DNA from: Candidatus Latescibacterota bacterium
GTDB taxonomy: Bacteria; Latescibacterota; 4484-107
NCBI GenBank assembly: GCA_030613045.1
Contig: JAUWMS010000103.1
Coordinates: forward strand, 1-7,518
Direction of reading: 5' to 3'
DNA: 7,518 nucleotides
Part shown: positions 1-5,463 of the stretch, in pieces
How the letters are laid out: each line of letters opens with the position of its first letter
Position numbering within the stretch: the first letter of the stretch is position 1
Program-made: the position numbers and the translations under genes
The notes under the pieces: generated by a model
Seen by the model: the letters and a program-made list of their open reading frames with translations, nothing else
What the model was told of the DNA's origin: nothing
The model's database searches: none

Positions 1-121
1 TGCCCCGAGTTTTGCAGCGTAGGCCGAGAAGAAATAAGTCTTCACACTCGCGGCGGATACGCCTTCTCCGCCATCTGCAAGGGATGTTCGGCTTTTCATA
101 CGTCAGTGTGAGGAAACAAAA
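1..121. other. Leader region before the hicB-like gene
   Basis: No gene is supported here. One frame stays open from base 1 to a stop at 109-111, and another ends in a stop at 20-22 after a few codons, so the tail of an upstream gene could lie in the first bases, but nothing is recognisable. A small inverted repeat (GGCGGA at 52-57, TCCGCC at 67-72) falls inside a stretch resembling the leader repeat also seen near 1190 and 5480. AGGA at 111-114 is the likely ribosome binding site for the gene starting at 122, with a 7-base gap. Confidence 0.4.
50..96 (+). repeat. Leader repeat, copy 1 (divergent)
   Basis: By eye this stretch aligns with 1184-1230: a GCG-CG-GGA block, then TCCCCGCC-like and CTGCAAGGGA-like blocks, then TGTTCGG against TGTCCGT. 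The match is imperfect, roughly three quarters of positions. The copy lies about 25 bases before the start codon of the hicB-like gene. It could be a mobile short repeat or a residue of a duplicated leader; no function is visible. Confidence 0.35.
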
Positions 122-364
122 ATGAGATTCCAGACAGTACTTGAACCCAGTGAGGAAGGTGGATACACCGTCTATGCGCCTTCACTTCCCGGCTGTATCA
201 GCGAAGGAGACACGGTTGAGGAGGCTTTGACGAACATCCGGGAGGCTATGGAACTCTATCTGGAGCCTGTGGAGGATGATTGTCAAGTCGGGGAGAGCGG
301 GTGCCAGGAGGGCTATGCTATGGACAACCGTGTTGCCCTTGAAGATCATCGCGGCGTGTTTTGA
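122..364 (+). CDS. Orphan HicB-family antitoxin with a read-through tail
   Basis: The 80-residue product begins with a near-consensus short HicB domain: strand, EPSEEGGYTVYAPSLPGCIS, then the helix DTVEEALTNIREAMELYLEP (residues about 8-48). In HicAB systems this domain neutralises the HicA mRNA interferase. This short HicB type usually ends near residue 70 and has no separate DNA-binding domain. Here, from residue about 60, the product is not HicB-like: residues 67-80 are translated from the start of a broken downstream gene in the same frame, so the natural stop appears lost. ATG 122 is supported by AGGA at 111-114. No HicA gene is visible on either side in the window, although in this type hicA often follows hicB directly. 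Identification of the domain is secure; whether the gene is functional is doubtful. Confidence 0.85.
   Translation: MRFQTVLEPSEEGGYTVYAPSLPGCISEGDTVEEALTNIREAMELYLEPVEDDCQVGESGCQEGYAMDNRVALEDHRGVF
306..311 (+). promoter_or_regulatory. Relict ribosome binding site of the GxxExxY stub
   Basis: AGGAGG stands 8 bases before the ATG at 320. It lies inside the HicB frame and makes sense only as the initiation signal of the broken gene that follows. Confidence 0.5.
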
Positions 365-389
365 GGTGCACAACGAATTCGGTCCTGGA
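320..389 (+). pseudogene. Truncated, frameshifted GxxExxY-family gene stub
   Basis: From ATG 320 the HicB frame encodes MDNRVAL, a plausible start for a GxxExxY protein. One base further on, in the frame beginning at 342, it continues KIIAACFEVHNEFGPG, which closely matches the first helix of that family (typically KIIgaaFEVHNeLGPG followed by FLEKVYENAL). The two halves sit in different frames, consistent with a 1-base insertion or 2-base loss near 341. After GPG the homology stops and the GxxExxY signature itself is absent. The stub runs straight into the ribosome binding site of the next gene, so most of the original coding region, usually over 100 residues, has been deleted. GxxExxY proteins are common in rearranged, TA-rich regions and their role is not settled. 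Confidence 0.7.
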
Positions 390-390
390 A

Positions 391-396
391 AGGAGG
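391..396 (+). promoter_or_regulatory. Ribosome binding site fixing the start at 403
   Basis: AGGAGG lies 6 bases before ATG 403. It favours this ATG over the TTG at 361 in the same frame, which has no such signal and falls inside the GxxExxY remnant. Confidence 0.75.
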
Positions 397-402
397 CGGA
401 AG

Positions 403-720
403 ATGGGACAGGCCCTGAAACAAATCAATGTGTTGTGGAAATATGCGCAAGTTCATGGGGGAGATAGACTCCTCTCGATGACGTTATCAAAGCTGATCGA
501 AGCTAAGATGGACCAATACAACAGGGAGATAGAAGAATTAGAAGAGGAGATGAGAACCTTTGAGCGAAAATATGATATGAGATCAGAGAAGTTCTATGCA
601 TCTTACCAGCAAGGAGAAATAGGCGACGCCATGGACTTCCACGAATGGTTTGCCCTCTGTGATATGCATCGCAGGAGCTTCGAGGAAAGGGCGCTTTTCA
701 GAGAAGCCGAGGAGAGGTAA
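403..720 (+). CDS. Coiled-coil small protein, likely antitoxin partner of TumE
   Basis: The product has 105 residues and no membrane segment or signal peptide. A charged N-terminal helix leads into a heptad-rich region at about residues 36-57 (Y-N-R-E-I-E-E-L-E-E-E-M pattern), probably a coiled coil. It ends in a GEIGDAMDFHEWFALCDM segment followed by another charged helix. The motif 'K-Y-x-M-x-x-E-x-F-Y' followed by 'G-x-x-G-D-x-M-D-F-x-E-W' recurs in small proteins encoded just before TumE/DUF6516 genes, as I recall the family. The stop codon (718-720) directly abuts the GTG start of the toxin gene, so the two are probably translated together. Assignment as antitoxin rests on this position and pattern; no DNA-binding motif is evident. 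Confidence 0.75.
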   Translation: MGQALKQINVLWKYAQVHGGDRLLSMTLSKLIEAKMDQYNREIEELEEEMRTFERKYDMRSEKFYASYQQGEIGDAMDFHEWFALCDMHRRSFEERALFREAEER

Positions 721-1101
721 GTGGTCGAGCAATATTTCAATGACATTTTGGCCCGGCTCTCCAGTAGTGCTGTTGTGGCTTCTTTCAGGATCGTACGCCG
801 CGGGATCCGGGACAGGGACGGGCACCTGAGGGTTAGATGCGTCCTGACAAATGGGGATTTGCTTGAACTTTCAGAATATATTGTTCTCTCTAAGGAGGAT
901 ATACAGCTTGTGGATTACAGCTTTCAATGGCAGAGTCGGGTCTCATTGATAAGAAGATGGGACAACACACGGCACCACGCGCGGATCAGCACGTTTCCAG
1001 CGCACGTGCATATAGGCACAGACGAGCATGTACAGGAATCTCCTCCGATGAGCTTAGGCCGGGTTCTGGAAATCATAGATGGGGAGATTTCGGCTTGTTG
1101 A
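721..1101 (+). CDS. TumE (DUF6516) family toxin
   Basis: The 126-residue soluble product matches the TumE/DUF6516 family along its length: an N-terminal helix YFNDILARLSSS, a strand region with VASFRI and RVRCVLTNGDLLELSEYIV, then YSFQWQ, the characteristic RRWDNTRHH block (canonically RWDNapHH) at about residues 78-86, FPAHVHIG and a closing MSLGRVLEIID helix. Family members are the predicted toxin of a two-gene type II TA system; I know no firmly established biochemical activity. Start is GTG 721, immediately after the upstream stop, with GGAG at 711-714 inside the upstream gene as ribosome binding site. The gene looks intact, with all conserved blocks present. Confidence 0.85.
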   Translation: MVEQYFNDILARLSSSAVVASFRIVRRGIRDRDGHLRVRCVLTNGDLLELSEYIVLSKEDIQLVDYSFQWQSRVSLIRRWDNTRHHARISTFPAHVHIGTDEHVQESPPMSLGRVLEIIDGEISAC

Positions 1102-1141
1102 ACCACTGATGACACTGATCCCTTGTGCGTTCCCCCTGCTT

Positions 1142-1257
1142 TGTCCGATGCTCTAAACCTTCATAGCTACGGACATATCGGAGCGACGCGGAAACACCAT
1201 CCCCGCCAGCTAAAAGGGAGTGTCCGTGCTTCACTGTTCTGCCCGATGCTCTCAACC
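1142..1257 (+). repeat. Leader repeat, copy 2 (composite)
   Basis: Three blocks recur. TGTCCGATGCTCTAAACC (1142-1159) reappears as CCCGATGCTCTCAACC (1242-1257) and, near 5511-5527, as TGTCCGATGCGCTCAAC. GGACATATCGGAGCGACGCGG (1171-1191) matches 5464-5484 with only a few differences. GTGTCCGTGC at 1220-1229 keeps nearly the same distance from GCGACGCGG (28 bases) as in the 5460s copy (25 bases). The part from 1184 to 1230 also aligns with 50-96. The element stands 30-150 bases before the caspase start. Confidence 0.5.
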
Positions 1258-1276
1258 ACCAACCACACCTCTCCAA

Positions 1277-1284
1277 AAGGAGGT
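1277..1284 (+). promoter_or_regulatory. Strong ribosome binding site fixing the start at 1291
   Basis: AAGGAGGT is a full-strength Shine-Dalgarno sequence ending 6 bases before ATG 1291. It decides the start of the caspase lipoprotein, because this ATG begins a typical lipoprotein signal peptide while the longer open frame upstream has neither signal. Confidence 0.85.
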
Positions 1285-1290
1285 GCTCAA

Positions 1291-3534
1291 ATGAAACAAT
1301 CCTTCATGATTCTGAGGAGACTATCGACGGTCCTTATAGCAAGTGTTTTCTTATACGGTTGTGCAGTTACTATGATGGAGCCCGCTGAAATAAAACCTGA
1401 GGTGTCAATGGAGGTCACTTTTTGGGTGGACAAAATTGGCACGTATGATGCGGACAGAGGTATAGTTCCGATCACGATCTGCGGACGAACAGAGGAAATC
1501 CAGGTTCCCCGGAGCTTGAAGGCGGAAAATCTGGTCACCGTATCCTTCGCTTCGGTGACCATCGCTGGACGAACGGAGAAACTCACGGTCCCCGTTCCCA
1601 TGAGCTTGGTCGGGAGCTTGGGGGCGAAAAGTATCGCTTACGCAGATGGGAAGTGGGAGGTTGGTAATATGGTGATCGAGGATTCTCAGACCGGCTTCCG
1701 CCATGCCTTGACCATACGCGAACGAACGGAGGAAATCGCAGTTCCTTTGAGCCTGGCCCGAAGCTTCAAGGAAAACAAGGATAAGTTGGTGGTCAAGTGG
1801 GAGAGGCGGCTGACCGCGGAGGGGAAATATACCTATTACAATCTCATGATTGAGAATCCTCTGACCGGCAACCGCTATCCCTTCGGGCCACAGACCGAAC
1901 AGCGTTTAGTGGTGCCCAAGTTGACCGCCCCTCCGAAGCTTGCAACTCGCCTCCATTTTGTGGAGCCCTCGGGCAACGGCTATCTGGATGCGGAGGAGGA
2001 GGGGAAGGTCATGCTTACAGTGGAGAACAAGGGGAAGGGCTCTGCATATTCGTTCATCGTCCAACTTTCCCCGCAGGGTGAGACGCCTCACCTTTCCTAC
2101 GAGCAGGAGCGGATCATCCCAGAGATCAAGCCGGGGGCGCAGGCAGAGGTGGCGTTTTCCCTCCAGGCGGGTTCGGAGGTGGCTACCAGGCAATATTCCT
2201 TCGTCCTCACGATGGAGGAGGCGAATGGCTTTGAGCCGGCGTCCATCCCCTTTTCCATCCAGACCCATCGGTTTATGCCTCCTGACCTACATGTGGTGGA
2301 TTTAGGGGTGACGGACGCCTCCCAGAACGGCAAGATCGAGCCGGGGGAGTTGGCCGAGATTACTGCACGAGTGCAAAATCGGGGCAAGGGAGAGGCCAAG
2401 GCGGTCAAGGCAGAGGTCGTATTAGGAGAGAATGTGTTTTTCACGGAGGAGTCGCAACGGCGCTTCGATTTAGGGAATATCCCACCTGGGGCGTACAAGG
2501 ACGTAGTCTTCACTCTGTACACCAACAATCGGATCAAGGATAAGATCCCTGTTTCGTTGCGCTTGACCGAACAGCGGGATCGCTTCTCAAAACGGGAGCC
2601 CTTGGCGTTATCCGTGAACCGGGTCCAGAAACGGCCGGAGGAGATCGTGTTTACGGGGCAAGCCAAGCCGGAAGTGGAAATCAAGGACGTGGCCACGTTG
2701 TCGGTGGACATCGAGCAGGATATTCCAAAAACGAAGGCGCAAAATCCCAACGCGGTCGCAGTGGTCATCGGCAATCAACACTACAAGCATATCGGGAATG
2801 TGGACTATGCGAACCGCGACGCCACGGTGATGCAGGATTATCTGGCGCAGGCCTTCGGATACAAGACGGGCAATATCCTCCGTTATAGCGACGTCACCAA
2901 AACGGACTTCGAGGCGCTGTTCGGCAGCCACGCGGATCACAAAGGGAAGCTATACCGCAAAGCCCGCGCAGGCGGCGAGGTGTTTATCTACTACAGTGGT
3001 CACGGGCATTCCGAGGGGCAGAACAAGCCCAGCTACTTTGTGCCCTCCGATGCGGAGGTGTCCACCATCGGACTGACCGGCTATCCGCTGAAGGTCTTTT
3101 ACGACAACATCGCCAGGCTGATCGCGGAGAAACATCCGAAACGCGTGGTGGTCGTGATGGAGTCCTGTTTCAGTGGATACTTGGCTGAGGGCGTCAGTTC
3201 CACCCGTTGGGTCTCGGACAATCCGCTGTTGACGCTAAAGAGCAGCGGCGCTGTGGTGATGACCGCGGCTTCGGGCAGTGAGACCGCCAAGTGGTACAAG
3301 GAAAAACAGCACGGACTGTTCACCTATTTTCTCCTGAAAGCCTTCCAGAACAGTCCCAACGAAGGCGGAAAGCGTGCGGACGCCAATGGGGATGGTCGGC
3401 TTACGTTGCGTGAAATCCAGGCTTTTGTGAGCGATCAGAGCTATGGCGTGCCGTACTTCGCCCCCCTGTACACAGGTGACGAGCAGACGCCGGTGATTAT
3501 GGGAGATAAGAGCACGGTGTTGTTGGAGTGGTAA
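1291..3534 (+). CDS. Lipoprotein with caspase (peptidase C14) domain
   Basis: The predicted product has 747 residues. Residues 1-24 are a lipoprotein signal peptide (two arginines, hydrophobic core, lipobox LYGC, lipidated Cys24; residue +2 is Ala, so no inner-membrane retention signal). Residues about 40-205 are beta-rich, with a repeated motif [G/E]RTE[E/K]-x-x-VP-SL at 65, 93 and 144 and a related QTEQRLVVP at about 201. Two Ig/CARDB-like domains follow (about 216-328 and 331-440), each opened by a loop of the D/S-x-x-x-NG-x-x-x-x-x-E kind. Residues about 486-735 form a C14 caspase fold: AVVIGNQHY, then YYSGHGH with catalytic His571 and ESCFSG with catalytic Cys626. A canonical EF-hand-like loop, DANGDGRLTLRE, spans 697-708. 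Both catalytic residues are present, so it is probably an active cysteine protease on the periplasmic or outer-membrane side. Substrate unknown. The next gene encodes another lipoprotein, probably a partner. Confidence 0.9.
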   Translation: MKQSFMILRRLSTVLIASVFLYGCAVTMMEPAEIKPEVSMEVTFWVDKIGTYDADRGIVPITICGRTEEIQVPRSLKAENLVTVSFASVTIAGRTEKLTVPVPMSLVGSLGAKSIAYADGKWEVGNMVIEDSQTGFRHALTIRERTEEIAVPLSLARSFKENKDKLVVKWERRLTAEGKYTYYNLMIENPLTGNRYPFGPQTEQRLVVPKLTAPPKLATRLHFVEPSGNGYLDAEEEGKVMLTVENKGKGSAYSFIVQLSPQGETPHLSYEQERIIPEIKPGAQAEVAFSLQAGSEVATRQYSFVLTMEEANGFEPASIPFSIQTHRFMPPDLHVVDLGVTDASQNGKIEPGELAEITARVQNRGKGEAKAVKAEVVLGENVFFTEESQRRFDLGNIPPGAYKDVVFTLYTNNRIKDKIPVSLRLTEQRDRFSKREPLALSVNRVQKRPEEIVFTGQAKPEVEIKDVATLSVDIEQDIPKTKAQNPNAVAVVIGNQHYKHIGNVDYANRDATVMQDYLAQAFGYKTGNILRYSDVTKTDFEALFGSHADHKGKLYRKARAGGEVFIYYSGHGHSEGQNKPSYFVPSDAEVSTIGLTGYPLKVFYDNIARLIAEKHPKRVVVVMESCFSGYLAEGVSSTRWVSDNPLLTLKSSGAVVMTAASGSETAKWYKEKQHGLFTYFLLKAFQNSPNEGGKRADANGDGRLTLREIQAFVSDQSYGVPYFAPLYTGDEQTPVIMGDKSTVLLEW
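1483..1755 (+). repeat. Internal coding repeat, three copies of an RTEE motif
   Basis: Within the caspase gene, the DNA core CGAAC(A/G)GAG recurs at about 1486, 1570 and 1723, encoding GRTEEIQVP, GRTEKLTVP and ERTEEIAVP. Each is followed by a short stretch ending in SL. Similarity at both base and residue level points to internal duplication of a small beta unit; spacing is unequal (28 and 51 residues), so insertions have accumulated since. Confidence 0.6.
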
Positions 3535-3538
3535 TCTC

Positions 3539-3571
3539 AGACCTCCGAGATTTCGGAAATCTCGGAGGTCT
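3539..3571. repeat. Perfect palindrome after the caspase gene
   Basis: Bases 3539-3554 and 3556-3571 are exact reverse complements (16 bases each: AGACCTCCGAGATTTC and its complement) around a single central G. As RNA this would form a very stable hairpin with a CGG-centred loop. It starts 5 bases after the caspase stop. No run of T follows, so it is not a textbook intrinsic terminator. It could stabilise the 3' end of the caspase mRNA, partly terminate transcription, or be a copy of a dispersed palindromic repeat; the near-perfect symmetry suggests the last. Confidence 0.85.
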
Positions 3572-3653
3572 CTGATAGGGCTGACCCCCAGCCACTTCAG
3601 AGGCTTTTTGCCTTTGCCAGTGCCGAGTTCACTCCGGCTTTGAGGTAGCAAGA

Positions 3654-4571
3654 ATGATGCACAAACTAAGCGTGTTTATATTTTTAACCTTCGTGGGTTC
3701 CGGGTGCGCCGGTTATCCGCCCAAGACACCTTCGCCATCCTTGGAAAATGCTTCTGTCCTTTTGGAGACGGATGCGCCGCAAAAAATTTTAGGCGATGGC
3801 TGGGTGGAGATCACCGAACGAGCACAGATGATCACGCAGGGCCAGGAGACCGCGCGGGCCGAAGCGATGAGGCGGGCGTACGCGGAGGCCGGTGCGGTGA
3901 TCGCGGGGATCGAGGTGCGCAGCGACACCAGAGATCAGCAAGTGGAGATTTCGATAAATGGCAAAATCGCGAAAAGTTTTGACGCGTTCAGTTCGCTCTC
4001 GACCTTGCAAAGCAACGGCCGCGTGGATGAGGAGAAGGGGGTGCGCGAGGGCATCATAACACGAGCGGGGCAATCCTATTACGAGCTCGTCGTGCGGCTT
4101 CACGTCTCTATGGAGAAGGGCAAGCGGGATCCCACTTTTATGCTGAGCTCGGATCTCAATCAGGAGACGTTCCGTGACGGCGAGGAAATGATTCTTACAT
4201 TGCACACCACGAAAAACGCGCACGCTACCGTGTTCAACTTGCTGTCGGACGGCACTGTGGAATTGCTTTATCCCAACCCGGCGATTCCCTACGATGCGGT
4301 GCGGGCGAATACGCCCTTCGAGATTCCATCGGAGGCGTTGCGCAGAAGGGGATTGCATTTGCGGAAATTTGCGGACCACGATATTCCCCAAATCGAAGCA
4401 CTTTTTGTCGTGGCCACCCGAAAGCGTATCCCTTTCCCCGACGCCGGGATCACCGAGGACGGCGTGATGCCCTATCAAACCACTGCTTTCCTGACGATCC
4501 AAAAATGGCTGTTGAATGTTCCTCTTGAGGAGCGGGCGGAGGAGACGATTCAGTACCTTGTCACTCCGTAA
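3654..4571 (+). CDS. DUF4384-like lipoprotein with FlgT/LPP20-like N-terminal region
   Basis: The 305-residue product starts with a short signal peptide and a candidate lipobox GSGC (Cys18); the -3 position is Gly rather than Leu, so lipidation is likely but less certain than in the upstream protein. Residues about 45-155 resemble the FlgT N-terminal/LPP20 type: GDGWVEITERAQ, an Ala/Arg-rich helix ETARAEAMRRAYAEA, then a beta region ending YYELVVRLHVSME. Residues about 165-250 resemble DUF4384 (F-R-D-G-E-E-M-I-L-T, then the strands ATVFNLLSDGTVELLYPN). DUF4384 is known to occur beside or fused to bacterial caspase homologues. The start is ATG 3654 with GAGGT at 3642-3646; ATG 3657 is an alternative. 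The gene follows the caspase gene by 119 bases in the same direction and is probably co-expressed. Its role is inferred: periplasmic partner, substrate-recognition or scaffold protein. Confidence 0.8.
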   Translation: MMHKLSVFIFLTFVGSGCAGYPPKTPSPSLENASVLLETDAPQKILGDGWVEITERAQMITQGQETARAEAMRRAYAEAGAVIAGIEVRSDTRDQQVEISINGKIAKSFDAFSSLSTLQSNGRVDEEKGVREGIITRAGQSYYELVVRLHVSMEKGKRDPTFMLSSDLNQETFRDGEEMILTLHTTKNAHATVFNLLSDGTVELLYPNPAIPYDAVRANTPFEIPSEALRRRGLHLRKFADHDIPQIEALFVVATRKRIPFPDAGITEDGVMPYQTTAFLTIQKWLLNVPLEERAEETIQYLVTP

Positions 4572-4590
4572 ATCTCACCGCACAAGAGTG

Positions 4591-4625
4591 AACATTTCCA
4601 AAACTTTCGAGACGTTGGAAATGTT
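4591..4625. repeat. Inverted repeat/hairpin at the front of the RHH remnant
   Basis: AACATTTCCAA (4591-4601) and TTGGAAATGTT (4615-4625) are exact reverse complements with a 13-base loop. It starts 19 bases after the DUF4384-like gene and could act as a 3'-end hairpin, but the following bases are only moderately T-rich. Its right arm reaches the point where the start of the next reading frame should be, which suggests a mobile palindromic element that landed there. Confidence 0.75.
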
Positions 4626-4745
4626 TGGTTACATTTGCCGGAAACCCTTGAAGGTAAACTCAAAAGACTGCCCGACACCCCCTTGAGGAAAAACGACGAC
4701 TTCGTTGATTTTATGAGAATTTTCTCCGATTATGAGACACCATGA
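4623..4745 (+). pseudogene. Ribbon-helix-helix antitoxin remnant without a start
   Basis: The frame ending at TGA 4743-4745 encodes VWLHLPETLEGKLKRL, then PDTPLRKNDDFVDFMRIFSDYETP. This fits the RHH (CopG/RelB-like) pattern: a strand, LPEeLeekLerLa, a short turn, then a K-x-D-[DY/DF]-V helix ending EYLEDYE. No ATG or GTG opens the frame; the only candidate is a TTG at 4635, which would remove the DNA-binding strand. An ATG at 4621 is one base out of frame, so a single-base loss at the edge of the inverted repeat could have broken the gene. The frame overlaps the RelE start by ATGA (4742-4745), the usual RelB-RelE layout. A very short functional product cannot be ruled out. Confidence 0.55.
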
Positions 4746-5035
4746 AATTTAATGTCGAACTGACCCACAGCGCGGAAAAAGATTTGGCTTACTATGCCAA
4801 ATATGAGCAGCGCATTATAGTGAAATCTATTCTGAAACACTTGCAAGTGGACGCGAATATCCGGACCAAGAGAAGAAAACAACTTCGTCCGAATCCGCTT
4901 GCACCTTGGGAACTGCGCATTGGGGATTATCGAGCATTTTACGAGATAGAGGAAGGTCGAAACGTCAACGTCATAGCCATTGGACACAAAGAGCATGATG
5001 ATTTGTTTATACGAGGGGAGGAGGTGGACCTATGA
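4742..5035 (+). CDS. RelE/ParE-family toxin
   Basis: The 97-residue product has the compact RelE/ParE fold signature: an N-terminal strand MKFNVELTHSAEKDL, two helices, then RTKRRKQLRPNP followed by the hallmark strands APWELRIGDYRAFYEIE and NVNVIAIGHKEHDDLF. RelE members cleave ribosome-bound mRNA and ParE members poison gyrase; sequence alone does not separate them here, though the basic RTKRRKQ stretch and Arg in RIGDYR fit a RelE-type enzyme. There is no good ribosome binding site before ATG 4742, which suggests translation was coupled to the upstream RHH frame by the ATGA overlap. Since that frame now lacks a start, toxin output may be reduced. The stop overlaps the next gene by ATGA (5032-5035). 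Confidence 0.9.
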   Translation: MKFNVELTHSAEKDLAYYAKYEQRIIVKSILKHLQVDANIRTKRRKQLRPNPLAPWELRIGDYRAFYEIEEGRNVNVIAIGHKEHDDLFIRGEEVDL

Positions 5036-5286
5036 GAACTATTGATTTGACGGAAGGGAAACCTTCTGTAGATGAACTGTTAGAGTGGGCTAAGTCAGAA
5101 GCGCTTATCATTCAGGGGCTTGATGGCGCTCACTTTGTTTTAGAGGAGACCGACGAATTTGAGCAGGAGGTGGCCGTTCTCGGTAGAAACAAAAATTTTA
5201 TGAAATTTCTGGAAAAGAGGTCAAAGGAAAAAGAGCGCACTCCAATCGGCGAAGTGGCGCGAAGGTTAGGCATAGAGATCGTCTAA
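5032..5286 (+). CDS. Small Phd-like protein, probable antitoxin of the RelE toxin
   Basis: The product has 84 residues, acidic in the middle. Residues 1-45 show a pattern reminiscent of Phd/YefM antitoxins (TIDLTEG, a helix SVDELLEWAKSEA, then the strands LIIQGLDGAHFVLEE), followed by an acidic linker and a charged helix KFLEKRSKEKERTPIGEVARRLGI that could wrap the toxin. Similarity to Phd is by fold pattern, not by strong motif. A strong purine-rich site, GGGGAGGAGGTGG, at about 5015-5027 precedes ATG 5032, and the start overlaps the toxin stop by 4 bases, so toxin and this protein are translated together. Toxin-first order is unusual but known from HigBA and similar pairs. With the RHH frame broken, this gene is the likely current antitoxin. 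Confidence 0.7.
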   Translation: MRTIDLTEGKPSVDELLEWAKSEALIIQGLDGAHFVLEETDEFEQEVAVLGRNKNFMKFLEKRSKEKERTPIGEVARRLGIEIV

Positions 5287-5310
5287 CCAAGCGCTCCTGC
5301 CGTCTCAATA

Positions 5311-5442
5311 GAGCCACTTGCAAAAACATCCTCAGATAAGATTGCTTCGGAATATCGCATTTCACAATGACAATAATAAAGCTGTTTTTTCGCTACGAGT
5401 CGGATGGCGTCTCCGCATTTTTCGGACTTTTGCAAGTGGCTG
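5311..5442. mobile_element. 132-bp MITE-like element with inverted ends
   Basis: AGCCACTTGCAAAA at 5312-5325 is repeated exactly inverted at 5428-5441. The element is bordered on both sides by AATA (5307-5310 and 5443-5446), a possible 4-base target duplication, if the element is taken as 5311-5442. It is too small to encode a transposase. This layout fits a non-autonomous miniature transposable element, though the parent insertion sequence is not in the window and the short A/T-rich flanking repeat could be chance. Confidence 0.6.
5329..5379 (-). repeat. Degenerate copy of a widespread intergenic repeat
   Basis: Read on the minus strand, the sequence runs TTGTCATTGTGAAATGCG, then GAAGCAATCTTATCTGAGG. 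This resembles the dispersed bacterial repeat usually seen as TGTCATTGCGA..GCGAAGCAATCT, often mis-translated as CHCEERSDEAI; here the same frame gives CHCEMRYSEAI. It lies inside the 132-bp inverted-ended element. Confidence 0.55.
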
Positions 5443-5463
5443 AATATGGTGGCCTTGTGAGGC

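Larger units (their letters stand above)
1102..1290. other. Non-coding leader before the caspase gene
   Basis: This 189-base stretch lies between tumE and the lipoprotein gene. An open frame crosses most of it in phase with the downstream gene (from 1123), but the encoded 56 residues look random, contain no signal peptide and precede a much better start at 1291, so I treat it as untranslated. It contains the interspersed repeat described at 1142-1257. No clear -10/-35 promoter and no terminator with a T run could be assigned. Confidence 0.6.

Noticed and set aside
361..402. Upstream TTG start for the coiled-coil small protein
   Set aside because: These codons belong to the GxxExxY remnant in another frame, and AGGAGG at 391-396 is placed for ATG 403.
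1123..1290. N-terminal extension of the caspase gene by 56 codons
   Set aside because: The extension looks random, overlaps the leader repeat and lacks a start signal. ATG 1291 has a full Shine-Dalgarno site and opens directly into a lipoprotein signal peptide.
2097..2774. Open frame of 225 codons on the minus strand
   Set aside because: It lies opposite the caspase lipoprotein and shows no recognisable domain; it mirrors the codon pattern of the sense gene.
4591..4640. Intrinsic terminator of the lipoprotein operon
   Set aside because: The hairpin is clear but there is no continuous T run after it, so termination is only a possibility. It is annotated as an inverted repeat.
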